DNA from: Lutibacter litoralis
GTDB taxonomy: Bacteria > Bacteroidota > Bacteroidia > Flavobacteriales > Flavobacteriaceae
Length of the DNA: 64,000 nt
Assembly (NCBI RefSeq): GCF_014646675.1
Contig: NZ_BMNS01000006.1
Span: 186,001-250,000, forward strand
Direction of reading: 5' to 3'
Position numbers and translations under genes: made by a program. The notes under the pieces were generated by a model that ran no database searches, had not been told where the DNA came from, and worked only from the letters and a program-made list of their open reading frames with translations. This document shows, one piece after another, positions 1 through 8,227 of the stretch (position 1 is the first letter of the stretch; the number at the start of each line of letters is the position of its first letter).

Positions 1-78
1 AGTAATTTTTTCAGCGTTGTAAACATACAACGGACTTCCATATTTTTCTGAAAGTGACACTAATAATTGATTATCCAT
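1..78 (-). CDS. lysA: Diaminopimelate decarboxylase, N-terminal fragment (cut by window edge)
   Basis: The minus strand from position 78 opens with ATG and reads 26 codons without a stop to the window edge. The peptide begins MDNQLLVSLSEKYGSP and continues LYVYNAEKI, which is the characteristic N-terminus of diaminopimelate decarboxylase (the PLP enzyme for the last step of lysine synthesis) as I know it from Flavobacteriaceae. An ATG at 82 meets a stop after three codons, so 78 is the start. A TAnnTTTG-like -7 element lies at 97-104 on the minus strand, without a clear -33 partner. Only about 6% of the protein is visible, so the call rests on this short signature. Confidence 0.72.
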   Translation of the reverse strand, partial: MDNQLLVSLSEKYGSPLYVYNAEKIT

Positions 79-188
79 TCATTTTTTTTTAAAGGCCAAA
101 AATAGAAAATGCTTTTAATTATTAAAATATATTTTTGTAAAATAACAATATTTAACAGTTTGTTAATTATTAAGTTTACAGGTTGTTC

Positions 189-1589
189 TTAACTAGCAAA
201 CAAGTTGAACGTAGTTTCAGCTAATTGTTCCTTTTTAAAATTATAAATAGTGTCAGTATTATTTTTAATGTAATAATTTAAAATTCGCTTAATATCATTA
301 TTATCTTTTTGCGATGTTATAATCTTATTATAATCGTCAACATTTTCAAGTTGTTCCGTTTTATCTGCATAACCATATCCTTTATAAATTCCATTTAAAA
401 TTAGTATATAAGCATTTTCATTTTCTGTTCTTCCAGCCACCTTTATTATAAAGTTTTCAGTTTTATATTTAACTGATTCAATTGCTTCTAATACTCTCTT
501 ATTATAGCTTTTAGCAGCTTCCTCATCTTTACAAATACCCTTACATTGCTTTATCTGGTAATGAAAACAAGTAGCAACATTGGTTTGTAAATGGCAATAT
601 TTAGGACATAATTTATATGTTTCACATAATTTTTCTAAAAATAACCTGCATTCCGTAAGGTTGTAAAATTTTAGTAATGGATTGGAAATCAATTTTAATC
701 GGTTGTATGCTAAGTGGAGTACGCCATTTCTGTCTTCATAGCTAAATAATCCTATAATTTCATTTGACCGGCGTTGGGCTCTGTTATATTTGGGATATAT
801 TTTTTTTATTTCAGAAGATTCTAGTAATAAGGCAACTAACTCGCTTCCAGTTTCTTTAAAAGTAATAGTTGCTATTTCTAAACACATTTTTACTTCTTTT
901 TTTGATTTATCGTAAAAATGACTGACAACACGTTGTTTTATATTGTTTGCTTTACCAACATAAATAATTTCATTTTTTATGTTTTTAAAATAATAAACAC
1001 CGGCTTTTTCTGAAAGATTATCAATATTTTCTTTAGGAAGCATTGGCGGCAATGTTGCCTGGCGTGAACGCGGTTTTAAAAACGAATTAATTGTAAGTAG
1101 TGAAGTGTCTAATTTTAAAAGTTTTTCAAATAAAATTGTGGTAGCTTCCGCATCTCCCTTTGCCCTATGCCTGTCTTTTATTACAATATTTTGAGAATTG
1201 CAGAGGGCACCCAAACTATACGATTTCAATCCTGGAATTAATTTACGAGATAAGCGAATTGTACATAGTTTTTTTCGTTTAAATTCGAAACCAAGATCCT
1301 TAAATTCTTTGTTAATAATATTATAATCAAAATTTACATTGTGCGCCACAAAAATGCAATCTTCAGTTATTTCTTGTACTTTTTTTGCAATTTCATAAAA
1401 CTTTGGAGCACCACCAACCATAGCATTTGTAATACCAGTTAAATTTGTAATAAAAGGCGGAATAACACATTCAGGGTTTACGAGTGTTGTATATTCATCA
1501 ATAATTTTTTTACCGTTGAAAATAAAAATAGAAATTTCTGTTATTTTTGAACTATGCCCCGTAGTTTCTATATCAACAATTGCGTACAT
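189..1589 (-). CDS. DnaQ-like 3'-5' exonuclease fused to UvrC-type GIY-YIG nuclease domain
   Basis: A 466-aa two-domain nuclease. Residues 1-160 form a DEDDh exonuclease: D6 and E8 in VDIETTG, D88 in HNVNFDY, and H141/D146 in RHRAKGDAEAT. Residues 193-280 form a GIY-YIG domain: GVYY at 197-200, IYVGKA at 209-214, R220, and a downstream glutamate in the LLLESSEIKK stretch. A UvrC-like cysteine-rich segment follows (CETYKLCPKYCHL, then CKGIC). This DnaQ-UvrC(Cho-like) architecture is known in Bacteroidota and Actinobacteria and is presumed to act in DNA repair; the exact substrate is unsettled. Its start abuts the stop of the upstream XRE-S24 regulator with no spacer, so the two are probably co-translated, which suggests damage-linked control. 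Confidence 0.88.
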   Translation of the reverse strand: MYAIVDIETTGHSSKITEISIFIFNGKKIIDEYTTLVNPECVIPPFITNLTGITNAMVGGAPKFYEIAKKVQEITEDCIFVAHNVNFDYNIINKEFKDLGFEFKRKKLCTIRLSRKLIPGLKSYSLGALCNSQNIVIKDRHRAKGDAEATTILFEKLLKLDTSLLTINSFLKPRSRQATLPPMLPKENIDNLSEKAGVYYFKNIKNEIIYVGKANNIKQRVVSHFYDKSKKEVKMCLEIATITFKETGSELVALLLESSEIKKIYPKYNRAQRRSNEIIGLFSYEDRNGVLHLAYNRLKLISNPLLKFYNLTECRLFLEKLCETYKLCPKYCHLQTNVATCFHYQIKQCKGICKDEEAAKSYNKRVLEAIESVKYKTENFIIKVAGRTENENAYILILNGIYKGYGYADKTEQLENVDDYNKIITSQKDNNDIKRILNYYIKNNTDTIYNFKKEQLAETTFNLFAS

Positions 1590-2363
1590 TTAATTTATTG
1601 ATTTTTTAAGTTCTTTTAATTCAACGCCCAATTGGGTTAACATATTTGCAATGCTGCTGATTTTTAATTCGTGCTCATCGTATTCTTGGGTGTTAATGCT
1701 GCAAGTAAATTCCCATAATTCTAAAACCTCATCAATGTGCACATAATAAGGATCGTATTTTTTGTTGTCTGAAGCTAAAAGCAGCATATTATGCTCGTCT
1801 ATTTTATCGAAAACGCGTTTGTACACAATACCATCATTTAAGGTAATAATAATGTATGTTTTACCATTTTTTAATTCCCGAATATTTTCAACAAACCGCG
1901 CAACCACATAAGAACCACTTTTAACAGGTAGCATAGAATCTCCTTTAATAGGGAAGGCTCTATGAGTTCCAGTTGGTAAAAATGGCAATTTAATTTTATT
2001 TAAATGTTCAATATATTCTGGATCTGAATAACCTCTTAAATAACCTGCAGAAGCTTCGACAGGAATAATTTCTATTAAATCTTCGTTTTGACCATCAACA
2101 GATATTGGAAATAATACTCTTTTAGTTCCAATTTTTAGAAAATTTAAATCCGTAGCTTTTGTTAAATCATTTTTAGCCAATAAGTCAATAGAAATATCAA
2201 AAAAATCTGATAGTTCCATTAAAAAATCTATGGAAGGCATTGCCCTATTTTCTTCATAAGAACTTATTCTTGAACGTGAAACATTTAATTTTTCTGCAAA
2301 TTGTTCTTGGGTTAACCCTTTTAAGGTTCTGAGATGTTTTATGTTTTTTGATAAAAAATTCAT
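1590..2363 (-). CDS. XRE-type HTH / S24 peptidase (LexA-like) transcriptional regulator
   Basis: A 257-aa repressor-like protein. An N-terminal HTH_3 (residues about 7-62, QEQFAEKLNVSRSRISSYE) is joined to a C-terminal S24 self-cleavage domain. The catalytic pair is visible as S143 in KGDSMLP and K182 in IVYKRV. A likely autocleavage bond lies at A106-G107 in ASAGYL. The family senses RecA-ssDNA or related stress and derepresses targets by self-cleavage. This is not canonical LexA, which has a winged-helix rather than an XRE domain. The gene leads a two-gene unit with the nuclease fusion downstream, and its 5' flank has repeated GCTAA motifs that could be an autoregulatory operator (inference). 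Confidence 0.88.
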   Translation of the reverse strand: MNFLSKNIKHLRTLKGLTQEQFAEKLNVSRSRISSYEENRAMPSIDFLMELSDFFDISIDLLAKNDLTKATDLNFLKIGTKRVLFPISVDGQNEDLIEIIPVEASAGYLRGYSDPEYIEHLNKIKLPFLPTGTHRAFPIKGDSMLPVKSGSYVVARFVENIRELKNGKTYIIITLNDGIVYKRVFDKIDEHNMLLLASDNKKYDPYYVHIDEVLELWEFTCSINTQEYDEHELKISSIANMLTQLGVELKELKKSIN

Positions 2364-2366
2364 GTT

Positions 2367-2411
2367 GCTAAATTTGTAAGCTTAATTTGCTAATATTTTT
2401 AGCTAATATAC
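2367..2411. promoter_or_regulatory. Candidate operator: spaced GCTAA repeats upstream of XRE-S24 regulator
   Basis: GCTAA occurs three times just upstream of the regulator start, at 2367-2371, 2389-2393 and 2402-2406, the last inside the palindrome TTAGCTAA. The spacing is 22 and 13 bp. The position suits an autoregulatory site for the S24 repressor, but the assignment is inference and AT-rich DNA produces such repeats by chance. Confidence 0.25.
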
Positions 2412-2623
2412 TAAAAATATATAAAATTTTTAATGAATTTAAAAAATGTTGAAATTTTAAAATTAAACCATGTTACCAGTTATTTGGTAAAGTCTTATAT
2501 AAAAAATTTAGGATATATTAGTATGATATTTTTGAATAAAAAATGTAAATTTGGAAGTGTATCTATTAAAGGTAATACTTTTTGATGTTGTGATTTTTAA
2601 GTATTGTAAAAAAAATTAGATTG

Positions 2624-2649
2624 AAAAATAATTCATAAAAATAATTCAT
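2624..2649. repeat. Perfect tandem 13-bp duplication upstream of phosphofructokinase
   Basis: The 13-mer AAAAATAATTCAT is present twice in direct succession at 2624-2636 and 2637-2649, ending 27 bp before the phosphofructokinase ATG. The rest of the 313-bp divergent spacer (2364-2676) is AT-rich with no gene. A TAAATTTG -7-like element is at 2546-2553 on the plus strand, with no TTG at the expected distance. Confidence 0.6.
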
Positions 2650-2676
2650 AAAAAATTTACTTAAATATAAAATACT

Positions 2677-3873
2677 ATGGCAAAAACAATTAAAGGTACA
2701 ATTGCGATATTAACTGGAGGCGGAGATGTTCCTGGTTTAAATCCTGCAATTAGAGCAATAACAATTCGTGCAATACGTGAAGGTTATAGAGTTATTGGTT
2801 TACGAAGGGGATGGGCAGGAATTGTAGAACTTATACAAGATAAAAAAGTTGATAACAGCAATAATTTTGTAGAACTTACACAAATTATTGTAAATAGAGC
2901 AGGACGTACAGGTGGTACTTTTTTACATAGTTCAAGAACACGTCCAAGTCATTTACCAAAAGCAAACGTTCCTAAGCATTTACAAGATACCTATAAAGAA
3001 GAATATAATGATTTAACGAAAGTTGTTTTAGACAATTTAAACTATTTGGGTGTAGATTATTTAATTCCAATTGGAGGCGATGATACTTTAAGTTATGCTG
3101 TTAGATTGTATAAGGAAGGTGTAAAAGTTGTTGCAATTCCTAAAACTATGGATAATGATGTTCCTGGAACAGATTATTGTATAGGTTTTAGTACGTGTAT
3201 TACTAGAACTATAAATATGACCAATACTTTAAGAACTTCTGCTGGCTCTCATGAGCGATTTTTAGTGTTAGAAGTATTCGGTAGGTATGCAGGTTATACA
3301 GCAATGTTACCAACAATGGCAGGAGCCGCAAACCGTTGTGTAATTCCAGAATTTAAGTTTAGTATAGATAAGCTTACAGAAAGGTTAATGGAAGATAGAA
3401 ATGAAAATCCAAGTAAATATTCTGTGGTGTTAGTTTCAGAAGGCGCTATGTTTGAAGGAGGAGAAATGGTGTTTAAAGATGGTGAAAAGGATCAGTTTGG
3501 ACATGCAAAACTTGGAGGTATAGGAGAATTAGTTTCTCAGCGTTTAAAAGAATTATCGCCAAAATACAACAATGGTAAAAAAGTAAATGTAATCAATCAA
3601 AAATTAGGATATTTAGTTAGAGGTGGTGATCCAGACGCTATTGATTCTATTGTGCCTATGGCTTATGGAAATTTAGCTTTAGATTTAGTTTTAAAAGGTG
3701 TGCATGGTAGATTGGTAGTATTAAAAAATGGACGTTATGACAATGTTCCTATTGATGTTGTTACTGGAGAATCTAAAGTTGTAAATATTGAAAAGTTTTA
3801 TAATACAGATAGACTTTGCCCAACATATAATAGTTTTGAAATGAATCCGCTATTTATTATGACAAGCGATTAA
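2677..3873 (+). CDS. pfp: Phosphofructokinase, pyrophosphate-dependent signature
   Basis: A 398-aa phosphofructokinase that phosphorylates fructose-6-phosphate in glycolysis. The phosphoryl-donor determinants are GGDDT, where ATP enzymes have GGDGS, and PKTMDND, where ATP enzymes have PGTIDND. The Asp and Lys at these two sites (equivalent to E. coli residues 104 and 124) are the known markers of PPi-using enzymes, so a reversible PPi-linked reaction is predicted. The substrate-binding RxxG/MAGAANR-type segments and full length are intact. The gene is monocistronic: it has divergent flanks and is followed by a strong terminator at 3903-3948. Donor choice is inferred from residues and was not measured. 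Confidence 0.9.
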   Translation: MAKTIKGTIAILTGGGDVPGLNPAIRAITIRAIREGYRVIGLRRGWAGIVELIQDKKVDNSNNFVELTQIIVNRAGRTGGTFLHSSRTRPSHLPKANVPKHLQDTYKEEYNDLTKVVLDNLNYLGVDYLIPIGGDDTLSYAVRLYKEGVKVVAIPKTMDNDVPGTDYCIGFSTCITRTINMTNTLRTSAGSHERFLVLEVFGRYAGYTAMLPTMAGAANRCVIPEFKFSIDKLTERLMEDRNENPSKYSVVLVSEGAMFEGGEMVFKDGEKDQFGHAKLGGIGELVSQRLKELSPKYNNGKKVNVINQKLGYLVRGGDPDAIDSIVPMAYGNLALDLVLKGVHGRLVVLKNGRYDNVPIDVVTGESKVVNIEKFYNTDRLCPTYNSFEMNPLFIMTSD

Positions 3874-3902
3874 TTTTTAATTATTCCGTTTTTATAATTT
3901 TA

Positions 3903-3948
3903 AAAAAACCTTGTAAAATTGTTAATTATCAATTCTGCAAGGTTTTTT
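3903..3948 (+). terminator. Rho-independent terminator after phosphofructokinase
   Basis: AAAAAACCTTG at 3903-3913 pairs with CAAGGTTTTTT at 3938-3948 around an AT-rich loop, ending in a T run. It lies 30 bp past the stop codon. The A/T-flanked stem could also serve the minus strand. The remaining 136 bp to the next gene hold nothing recognisable. Confidence 0.8.
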
Positions 3949-4084
3949 ATTTGATTATCAATTTTTATTTCCTTAGATACTAGGTCGAAGAAAGGTTCAT
4001 ACTTTATGTAAAACCTATTTCTCAAAATATTGGAGTTATGGGTTTTGTTTATAGTTTTATCTTCAATTTTTATTTTTCAGATTT

Positions 4085-4942
4085 TTATTTTGCAATCCAT
4101 AAAGGCAATTCCAAGTCTTGATTAAAAAGCTCCTCAGTAACGCTTCCTACAATTAAAGAAGAGAATGTATTTCCTCCTTTGTCTCCAACAATCAAAAGGT
4201 CTGCTTTAGCAATTTCTGCTTTGTAACTTAGTTTATTTGCTACTCCGTTCTCTCTTCCCGGAATAATTTCTGAAGATAATTCACCTTTGTATCCAATTTT
4301 TTTAATGAATTTGTTATATTTTTCTTTTAAATGATTTTCTATCTTCAAATCAAGATGTTCTTTTGGAATGTAAGGTGAGAATTGAATTGGCACACTGTAA
4401 ACGTGTACTGCTTTTACTTGGGCATCAGTAGCTTTCTGTATACTTTTAGCAACTTCAAAAACCTTCTTTGAAGCATTTGAAAAATCTGTTCCGGCCCAAA
4501 TATTACTAATAGCTGGTTTCGCATTTTTGGGAATAGACAAAATATTACATTTAAGTAGACGTAGTAATTTTCCGCTAACTGCTCCAGAACCTTTTAAACC
4601 ATTTTTATTTCCAATTAAAGCAAGTTGAATTTTATATTTGTTTACAATATAATTAATAAGGGATTCAGAATAAGGATCTTCAGAAATAAGAACTTCCCAT
4701 TCTACTGAAGAAGTAAATTTTTCTTCTACTTTTTCGTTTAACTCATCTCCAATTATTTCATCAAGGTTAATATCCCTTAATTGTTCTTCAAATAATTCTG
4801 AAATCTCATATTTTTTGATATTGTGTACAAAATAAACTTTTTCAACCTTAAGAGTTTCGGCTATAAATGATGCATACTCAATTAAAGTAGTGTCTATACC
4901 TGAAAGATCTAAGGCAACTAGAATGTTTTTTATTTCTGTCAT
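4085..4942 (-). CDS. Universal stress protein, tandem UspA domains
   Basis: A 285-aa cytoplasmic protein with two UspA Rossmann-like domains (about 1-140 and 145-285). Both carry the glycine-rich nucleotide-binding segment, GNKNGLKGSGAVSG in the first and GDKGGNTFSSLIVGS in the second, close to the G2xG9xG(S/T) ATP-binding motif. The start lies 8 bp after the stop of the BCCT transporter gene, so it is the distal gene of a porin-BCCT-USP unit. Usp domains commonly accompany secondary transporters and may tune their activity. Its role here in osmotic or substrate stress is inference. Confidence 0.88.
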   Translation of the reverse strand: MTEIKNILVALDLSGIDTTLIEYASFIAETLKVEKVYFVHNIKKYEISELFEEQLRDINLDEIIGDELNEKVEEKFTSSVEWEVLISEDPYSESLINYIVNKYKIQLALIGNKNGLKGSGAVSGKLLRLLKCNILSIPKNAKPAISNIWAGTDFSNASKKVFEVAKSIQKATDAQVKAVHVYSVPIQFSPYIPKEHLDLKIENHLKEKYNKFIKKIGYKGELSSEIIPGRENGVANKLSYKAEIAKADLLIVGDKGGNTFSSLIVGSVTEELFNQDLELPLWIAK

Positions 4943-4950
4943 TATAAGGA

Positions 4951-6576
4951 TTATTTAATGTTGTTTTGCTGATTAATATTTCGTTTTTTAACTATGGTAG
5001 AAACAATTTCTTCGTAATTTTCTAGTTCTTTTTGAGTTTCTCGCTTTTTTAGTTTTCGAAGGTCTTCATTCAAACCTTTATATAGAGAAAAACACATAAT
5101 TATTAAGATTATGGCAAAGGGTAATCCTGTAACAATAGTAGCTGTTTGAAGCGCTTGTAAACCACCGCCTATTAAAAGAACCGCAGCAATACCACCTTCT
5201 GCAAAGGCCCAAAAAACTCTTTGACCTACTGGCGCATCTAGTTTACCTCCGGAGGTTAAGTTATCTACCACCAAAGATCCAGAATCTGAAGAAGTTATAA
5301 AGAATCCTGAAATCAAAATTATAGCAATAATATTAAGAATAAATGCAAAAGGATAATCTTCTAAAAACACAAATAGAGCAGTAGCAATATTATTATTTAC
5401 TGCTTCTACAATTGTTTCATTTCCAAGAAGAGCTTCATGTATTGCTGTGCTTCCAAAAGTGGAAATCCAAAAAAAAGTTACAATGGAAGGTGCTATTAAA
5501 ACGCCTAAAATAAACTCTCTCACAGTTCGTCCTTTAGAGATACGGGCTATAAACATCCCTACAAAAGGAGACCAGGCAATCCACCATCCCCAATAAAAAA
5601 TTGTCCAGGCATTTTGCCAATTAGAACCAGTATAACTTTCTGTCCAAGTTGCAATTTCTAGAAAACCAGAGAAATAACTTCCTGTATTTTGTATGAATGA
5701 TTTAAAAATAAAGATAGTTGGTCCTAATATTAATACTACCAAGAGAAATAGTACCGCAATTCTCATATTCCATTCACTCAAAACTCTTACCCCTTTATCT
5801 ACTCCTAAAACTACTGAAATAGTGGCAACTAAGGTTATACCAATAATTAATATAATTTGAGTTTGTACACTGCCGTCTATTTGAAAGAGGTGATTTAATC
5901 CAGCCCCAATTTGTTGTACGCCCATTCCTAAAGATGTAGCAAGACCAAATAAAGTGGCTAGTACTGCGAAGATATCTATTGCATCTCCAATTTTTCCGTA
6001 AATTCTATCTCCTAAAAAAGGATAAAAAATTGATCTGATAGTTAGGGGAAGCCCACGAGAATAAGTGAAATATGCCAGTGATAACCCTACTAACGCATAC
6101 ACTGACCAAGCGTGGAAACCCCAATGTAGAAAGGTAAATCTCATAGATTCCTTGGCTGCCTCAGCAGTTCCACCTTTTGCCATTGGTGGACTTAGAAAAT
6201 GGTAAATTGGTTCTGAAATACTCCAAAACAACAATCCAATTCCCATTCCCGCACTAAATAACATTGCAAACCATGAAATTGTTTTAAATTCGGGTTTCGC
6301 GCTTTGTCCTCCAATTCTTAAATTTCCAAATTTACTGAAGGCCAGATAAATCATAAATATTAGAAATACATTTATACTTAATATAAAAAACCAACCCGCT
6401 TTGTTTGATACAAAATTCTGAATTGTTGTAAAATATTGTTCTGTTCTATCTTTAAACATCAGTGTTAAAGTAATGATAATGATTATAGTAATTGCTGAGG
6501 TAAAGAATACAGGACCATTTACGTTCAACCCAAAAATGGATTTTTTTTCATCACTTCTTATTATCTTCTTAGCCAT
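4951..6576 (-). CDS. BCCT-family betaine/choline/carnitine transporter
   Basis: A 541-aa inner-membrane protein with about 12 hydrophobic segments. The BCCT tryptophan box is clear (FYWGWWIAWSPFVGMFIARIS region), as is the glycine stretch GMGIGLLFWSISEP that lines the substrate path in BetP-like carriers. The family imports quaternary ammonium compounds with Na+ or H+. Which substrate is carried cannot be read from the sequence. A long charged C-terminal tail (KKRETQKELENYEE) could be an osmosensory extension as in BetP (inference). Upstream 67 bp away is an outer-membrane porin and downstream a stress protein, which suggests a complete osmolyte uptake unit. Confidence 0.9.
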   Translation of the reverse strand: MAKKIIRSDEKKSIFGLNVNGPVFFTSAITIIIIITLTLMFKDRTEQYFTTIQNFVSNKAGWFFILSINVFLIFMIYLAFSKFGNLRIGGQSAKPEFKTISWFAMLFSAGMGIGLLFWSISEPIYHFLSPPMAKGGTAEAAKESMRFTFLHWGFHAWSVYALVGLSLAYFTYSRGLPLTIRSIFYPFLGDRIYGKIGDAIDIFAVLATLFGLATSLGMGVQQIGAGLNHLFQIDGSVQTQIILIIGITLVATISVVLGVDKGVRVLSEWNMRIAVLFLLVVLILGPTIFIFKSFIQNTGSYFSGFLEIATWTESYTGSNWQNAWTIFYWGWWIAWSPFVGMFIARISKGRTVREFILGVLIAPSIVTFFWISTFGSTAIHEALLGNETIVEAVNNNIATALFVFLEDYPFAFILNIIAIILISGFFITSSDSGSLVVDNLTSGGKLDAPVGQRVFWAFAEGGIAAVLLIGGGLQALQTATIVTGLPFAIILIIMCFSLYKGLNEDLRKLKKRETQKELENYEEIVSTIVKKRNINQQNNIK

Positions 6577-6643
6577 AAAATATGATATTTTTAATGTAAA
6601 TTAATTTTTATGAGAGTTTGAAATTCTCCTTATTATATGAATT

Positions 6644-7795
6644 TTAAAAATAGTAACCAATATTAATGTTAAACCTTGCTTCCCATTCAACATCTGCATT
6701 TCCTTTTGAGAAATCATCTACAAAATTTCCCCCTAACCAAGAATGATTGTATCCAGCGGCGTAATCAATATACGTATATACACTTCCTGCAGAGATTAAA
6801 ACTCCGGTTACATTCATATAAGAATCTGTAAAACCAGAAGCTTTTTTTTGCATAAAAGCAAAATTATTATAAAATTGTAAATTTGATACAGGTCCCTTTT
6901 CTACAGCAACATTTCTAGAAATCGCCAAAGAGTACAAATTAAAATCGGCTGCAACTTCATAAGGAGCTCCGTAGGCAGCCATAGTTACTACATCTGTTGA
7001 TTCTCCTTCTGTTTTCTTCGGGTTATAAGAAGCAGTAATAAATTGTGCTTTTCCATTCCATTTTCCCTTGGTTATTTCGTAATGAGCAGCAAAAGCAGCG
7101 TGATCTCCCATTTCTTCTGTGTCAAGATTATATAGACCACCATATTCTAAAGAAACACCCAATCTGCTTAAAGATTCTTTTCCAAACTTATAAACAAATT
7201 TTCCGTTTAATTGATTTATTTCTTTGTCTCTTCCAGCGATATCATAAGAATATCGGTTTGGAGAAGTTTCAGTGTTGTTGCCAAATCTTAATTCTTCAGC
7301 ATTTTTAAAGAATGCAAATTGATATTCAAATTTTTCTCCTGTATGCAAGTATTTCACACCCATATCGTGATCATCCTCCATTCCTACATAATAGGTTAGG
7401 TTGAAAAACCAGTTATGAGAGTTATATTGTTGAATACCAAAAGGAACCTGAGTTAAACCAATATGAATTTGTTCTAGTTCATTAAAATTGTAACCTACCC
7501 AACCCTGCTTTAGAAAACCACCTCCAAACCCATCAGCATACATTCTGTATTCTGCATTTAGAAATAGTCCTTTATAAGCAGCTTTGGTATTTATTCTAAA
7601 CATATCATATCCAAAATCACCACCACGTTTTTTTTGGCCTTCTTTCCAGGAAGATAAATTATAATTGAAACGCAATGCTCCACCAATTTTGACTTCTGGT
7701 TTTTCCTGTGCCATTATAGAAAATACCATTAACAATGCTAACACTGTAAGGTAAAAAGTTTTTGAGAATTGCAAACAAGTAATTTTTTTTAACAT
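6644..7795 (-). CDS. Outer-membrane beta-barrel porin-like protein
   Basis: A 383-aa protein with an N-terminal signal peptide (hydrophobic core FYLTVLALLMVFSIMAQ) followed by alternating aromatic/polar beta strands (GGALRFNYNLSSW, LFLNAEYRMYADGFGGGF), ending in an aromatic-terminated strand (INIGYYF) typical of barrel insertion signals. I cannot place it in a named porin family. It is the first gene after a strong promoter/palindrome pair and is co-oriented with the BCCT transporter, so a role in passing betaine or choline across the outer membrane is a reasonable inference. Confidence 0.72.
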   Translation of the reverse strand: MLKKITCLQFSKTFYLTVLALLMVFSIMAQEKPEVKIGGALRFNYNLSSWKEGQKKRGGDFGYDMFRINTKAAYKGLFLNAEYRMYADGFGGGFLKQGWVGYNFNELEQIHIGLTQVPFGIQQYNSHNWFFNLTYYVGMEDDHDMGVKYLHTGEKFEYQFAFFKNAEELRFGNNTETSPNRYSYDIAGRDKEINQLNGKFVYKFGKESLSRLGVSLEYGGLYNLDTEEMGDHAAFAAHYEITKGKWNGKAQFITASYNPKKTEGESTDVVTMAAYGAPYEVAADFNLYSLAISRNVAVEKGPVSNLQFYNNFAFMQKKASGFTDSYMNVTGVLISAGSVYTYIDYAAGYNHSWLGGNFVDDFSKGNADVEWEARFNINIGYYF

Positions 7796-7898
7796 ATAAT
7801 TATTTTAATAAAATAGTGATAAAAACAAAAAAAACTGAAATTAACAAATAAAAGTTAATATTGAATTTATATAACAAGAGGTTGTGATGTGAAAAGGA

Positions 7899-7912
7899 AC
7901 GTACTAGTACGT
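7899..7912. promoter_or_regulatory. Perfect 14-bp palindrome, candidate operator
   Basis: ACGTACTAGTACGT is its own reverse complement. It begins 11 bp downstream of the -7 element of the minus-strand promoter at 7924-7954, over or just past the expected transcription start. A dimeric repressor bound here would block the porin-BCCT-USP operon. No regulator gene is adjacent. Confidence 0.55.
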
Positions 7913-7923
7913 AGTAATTTTTG

Positions 7924-7954
7924 CAAAGATAAGTCAAATATAAAAGAACCTCAA
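7924..7954 (-). promoter_or_regulatory. Bacteroidota-type promoter for porin-BCCT-USP operon
   Basis: On the minus strand TTG (7954-7952), a 20-nt spacer and TATCTTTG (7931-7924) match the TTG-N19-21-TAnnTTTG consensus of the primary sigma factor in this phylum. An overlapping TATATTTG at 7942-7935 is a second possible -7 element. The leader to the porin start is about 120 nt. Confidence 0.6.
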
Positions 7955-8061
7955 TTTTTTAGGATCTAAATTTATTCGATAAGTTTAAGATATATCAATA
8001 ACCTTGTTACTTTCCGATACAATATGTAATTAGCCTATTTAATAAGGCTTGTAGTGTATTT

Positions 8062-8083
8062 GGCAACAAATAGGCAACAATTA
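8062..8083. repeat. Tandem 11-bp near-repeat GGCAACAAwTA
   Basis: GGCAACAAATA (8062-8072) is followed directly by GGCAACAATTA (8073-8083). It lies in the 218 bp between the BCCT-operon promoter and the terminator at 8173, a stretch with no gene. A small hairpin (AGCCT 8032-8036 with AGGCT 8045-8049) is just upstream. Paired direct repeats at the edge of an element-like block can be recombinase arm sites, but this is speculative. Confidence 0.35.
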
Positions 8084-8172
8084 TAGTTTAACAAGTGTTA
8101 ATTGAGGGTAAATAAAGATAATTAATAGGGATGACTTTCTTAACGGTAAATAGTTAAAATATTCACGCATAA

Positions 8173-8202
8173 AAAACCGCTACAAATTAATGCAACGGTT
8201 TT
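8173..8202 (-). terminator. Rho-independent terminator after the DUF6266-like gene
   Basis: On the minus strand AAAACCG (8202-8196) pairs with CGGTTTT (8179-8173) around a loop of about 16 nt and runs into a T tract. It lies 25 bp past the stop of the upstream gene. Confidence 0.65.
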
Positions 8203-8227
8203 AAAAATAGTTTTTTAGATTTTAAAA

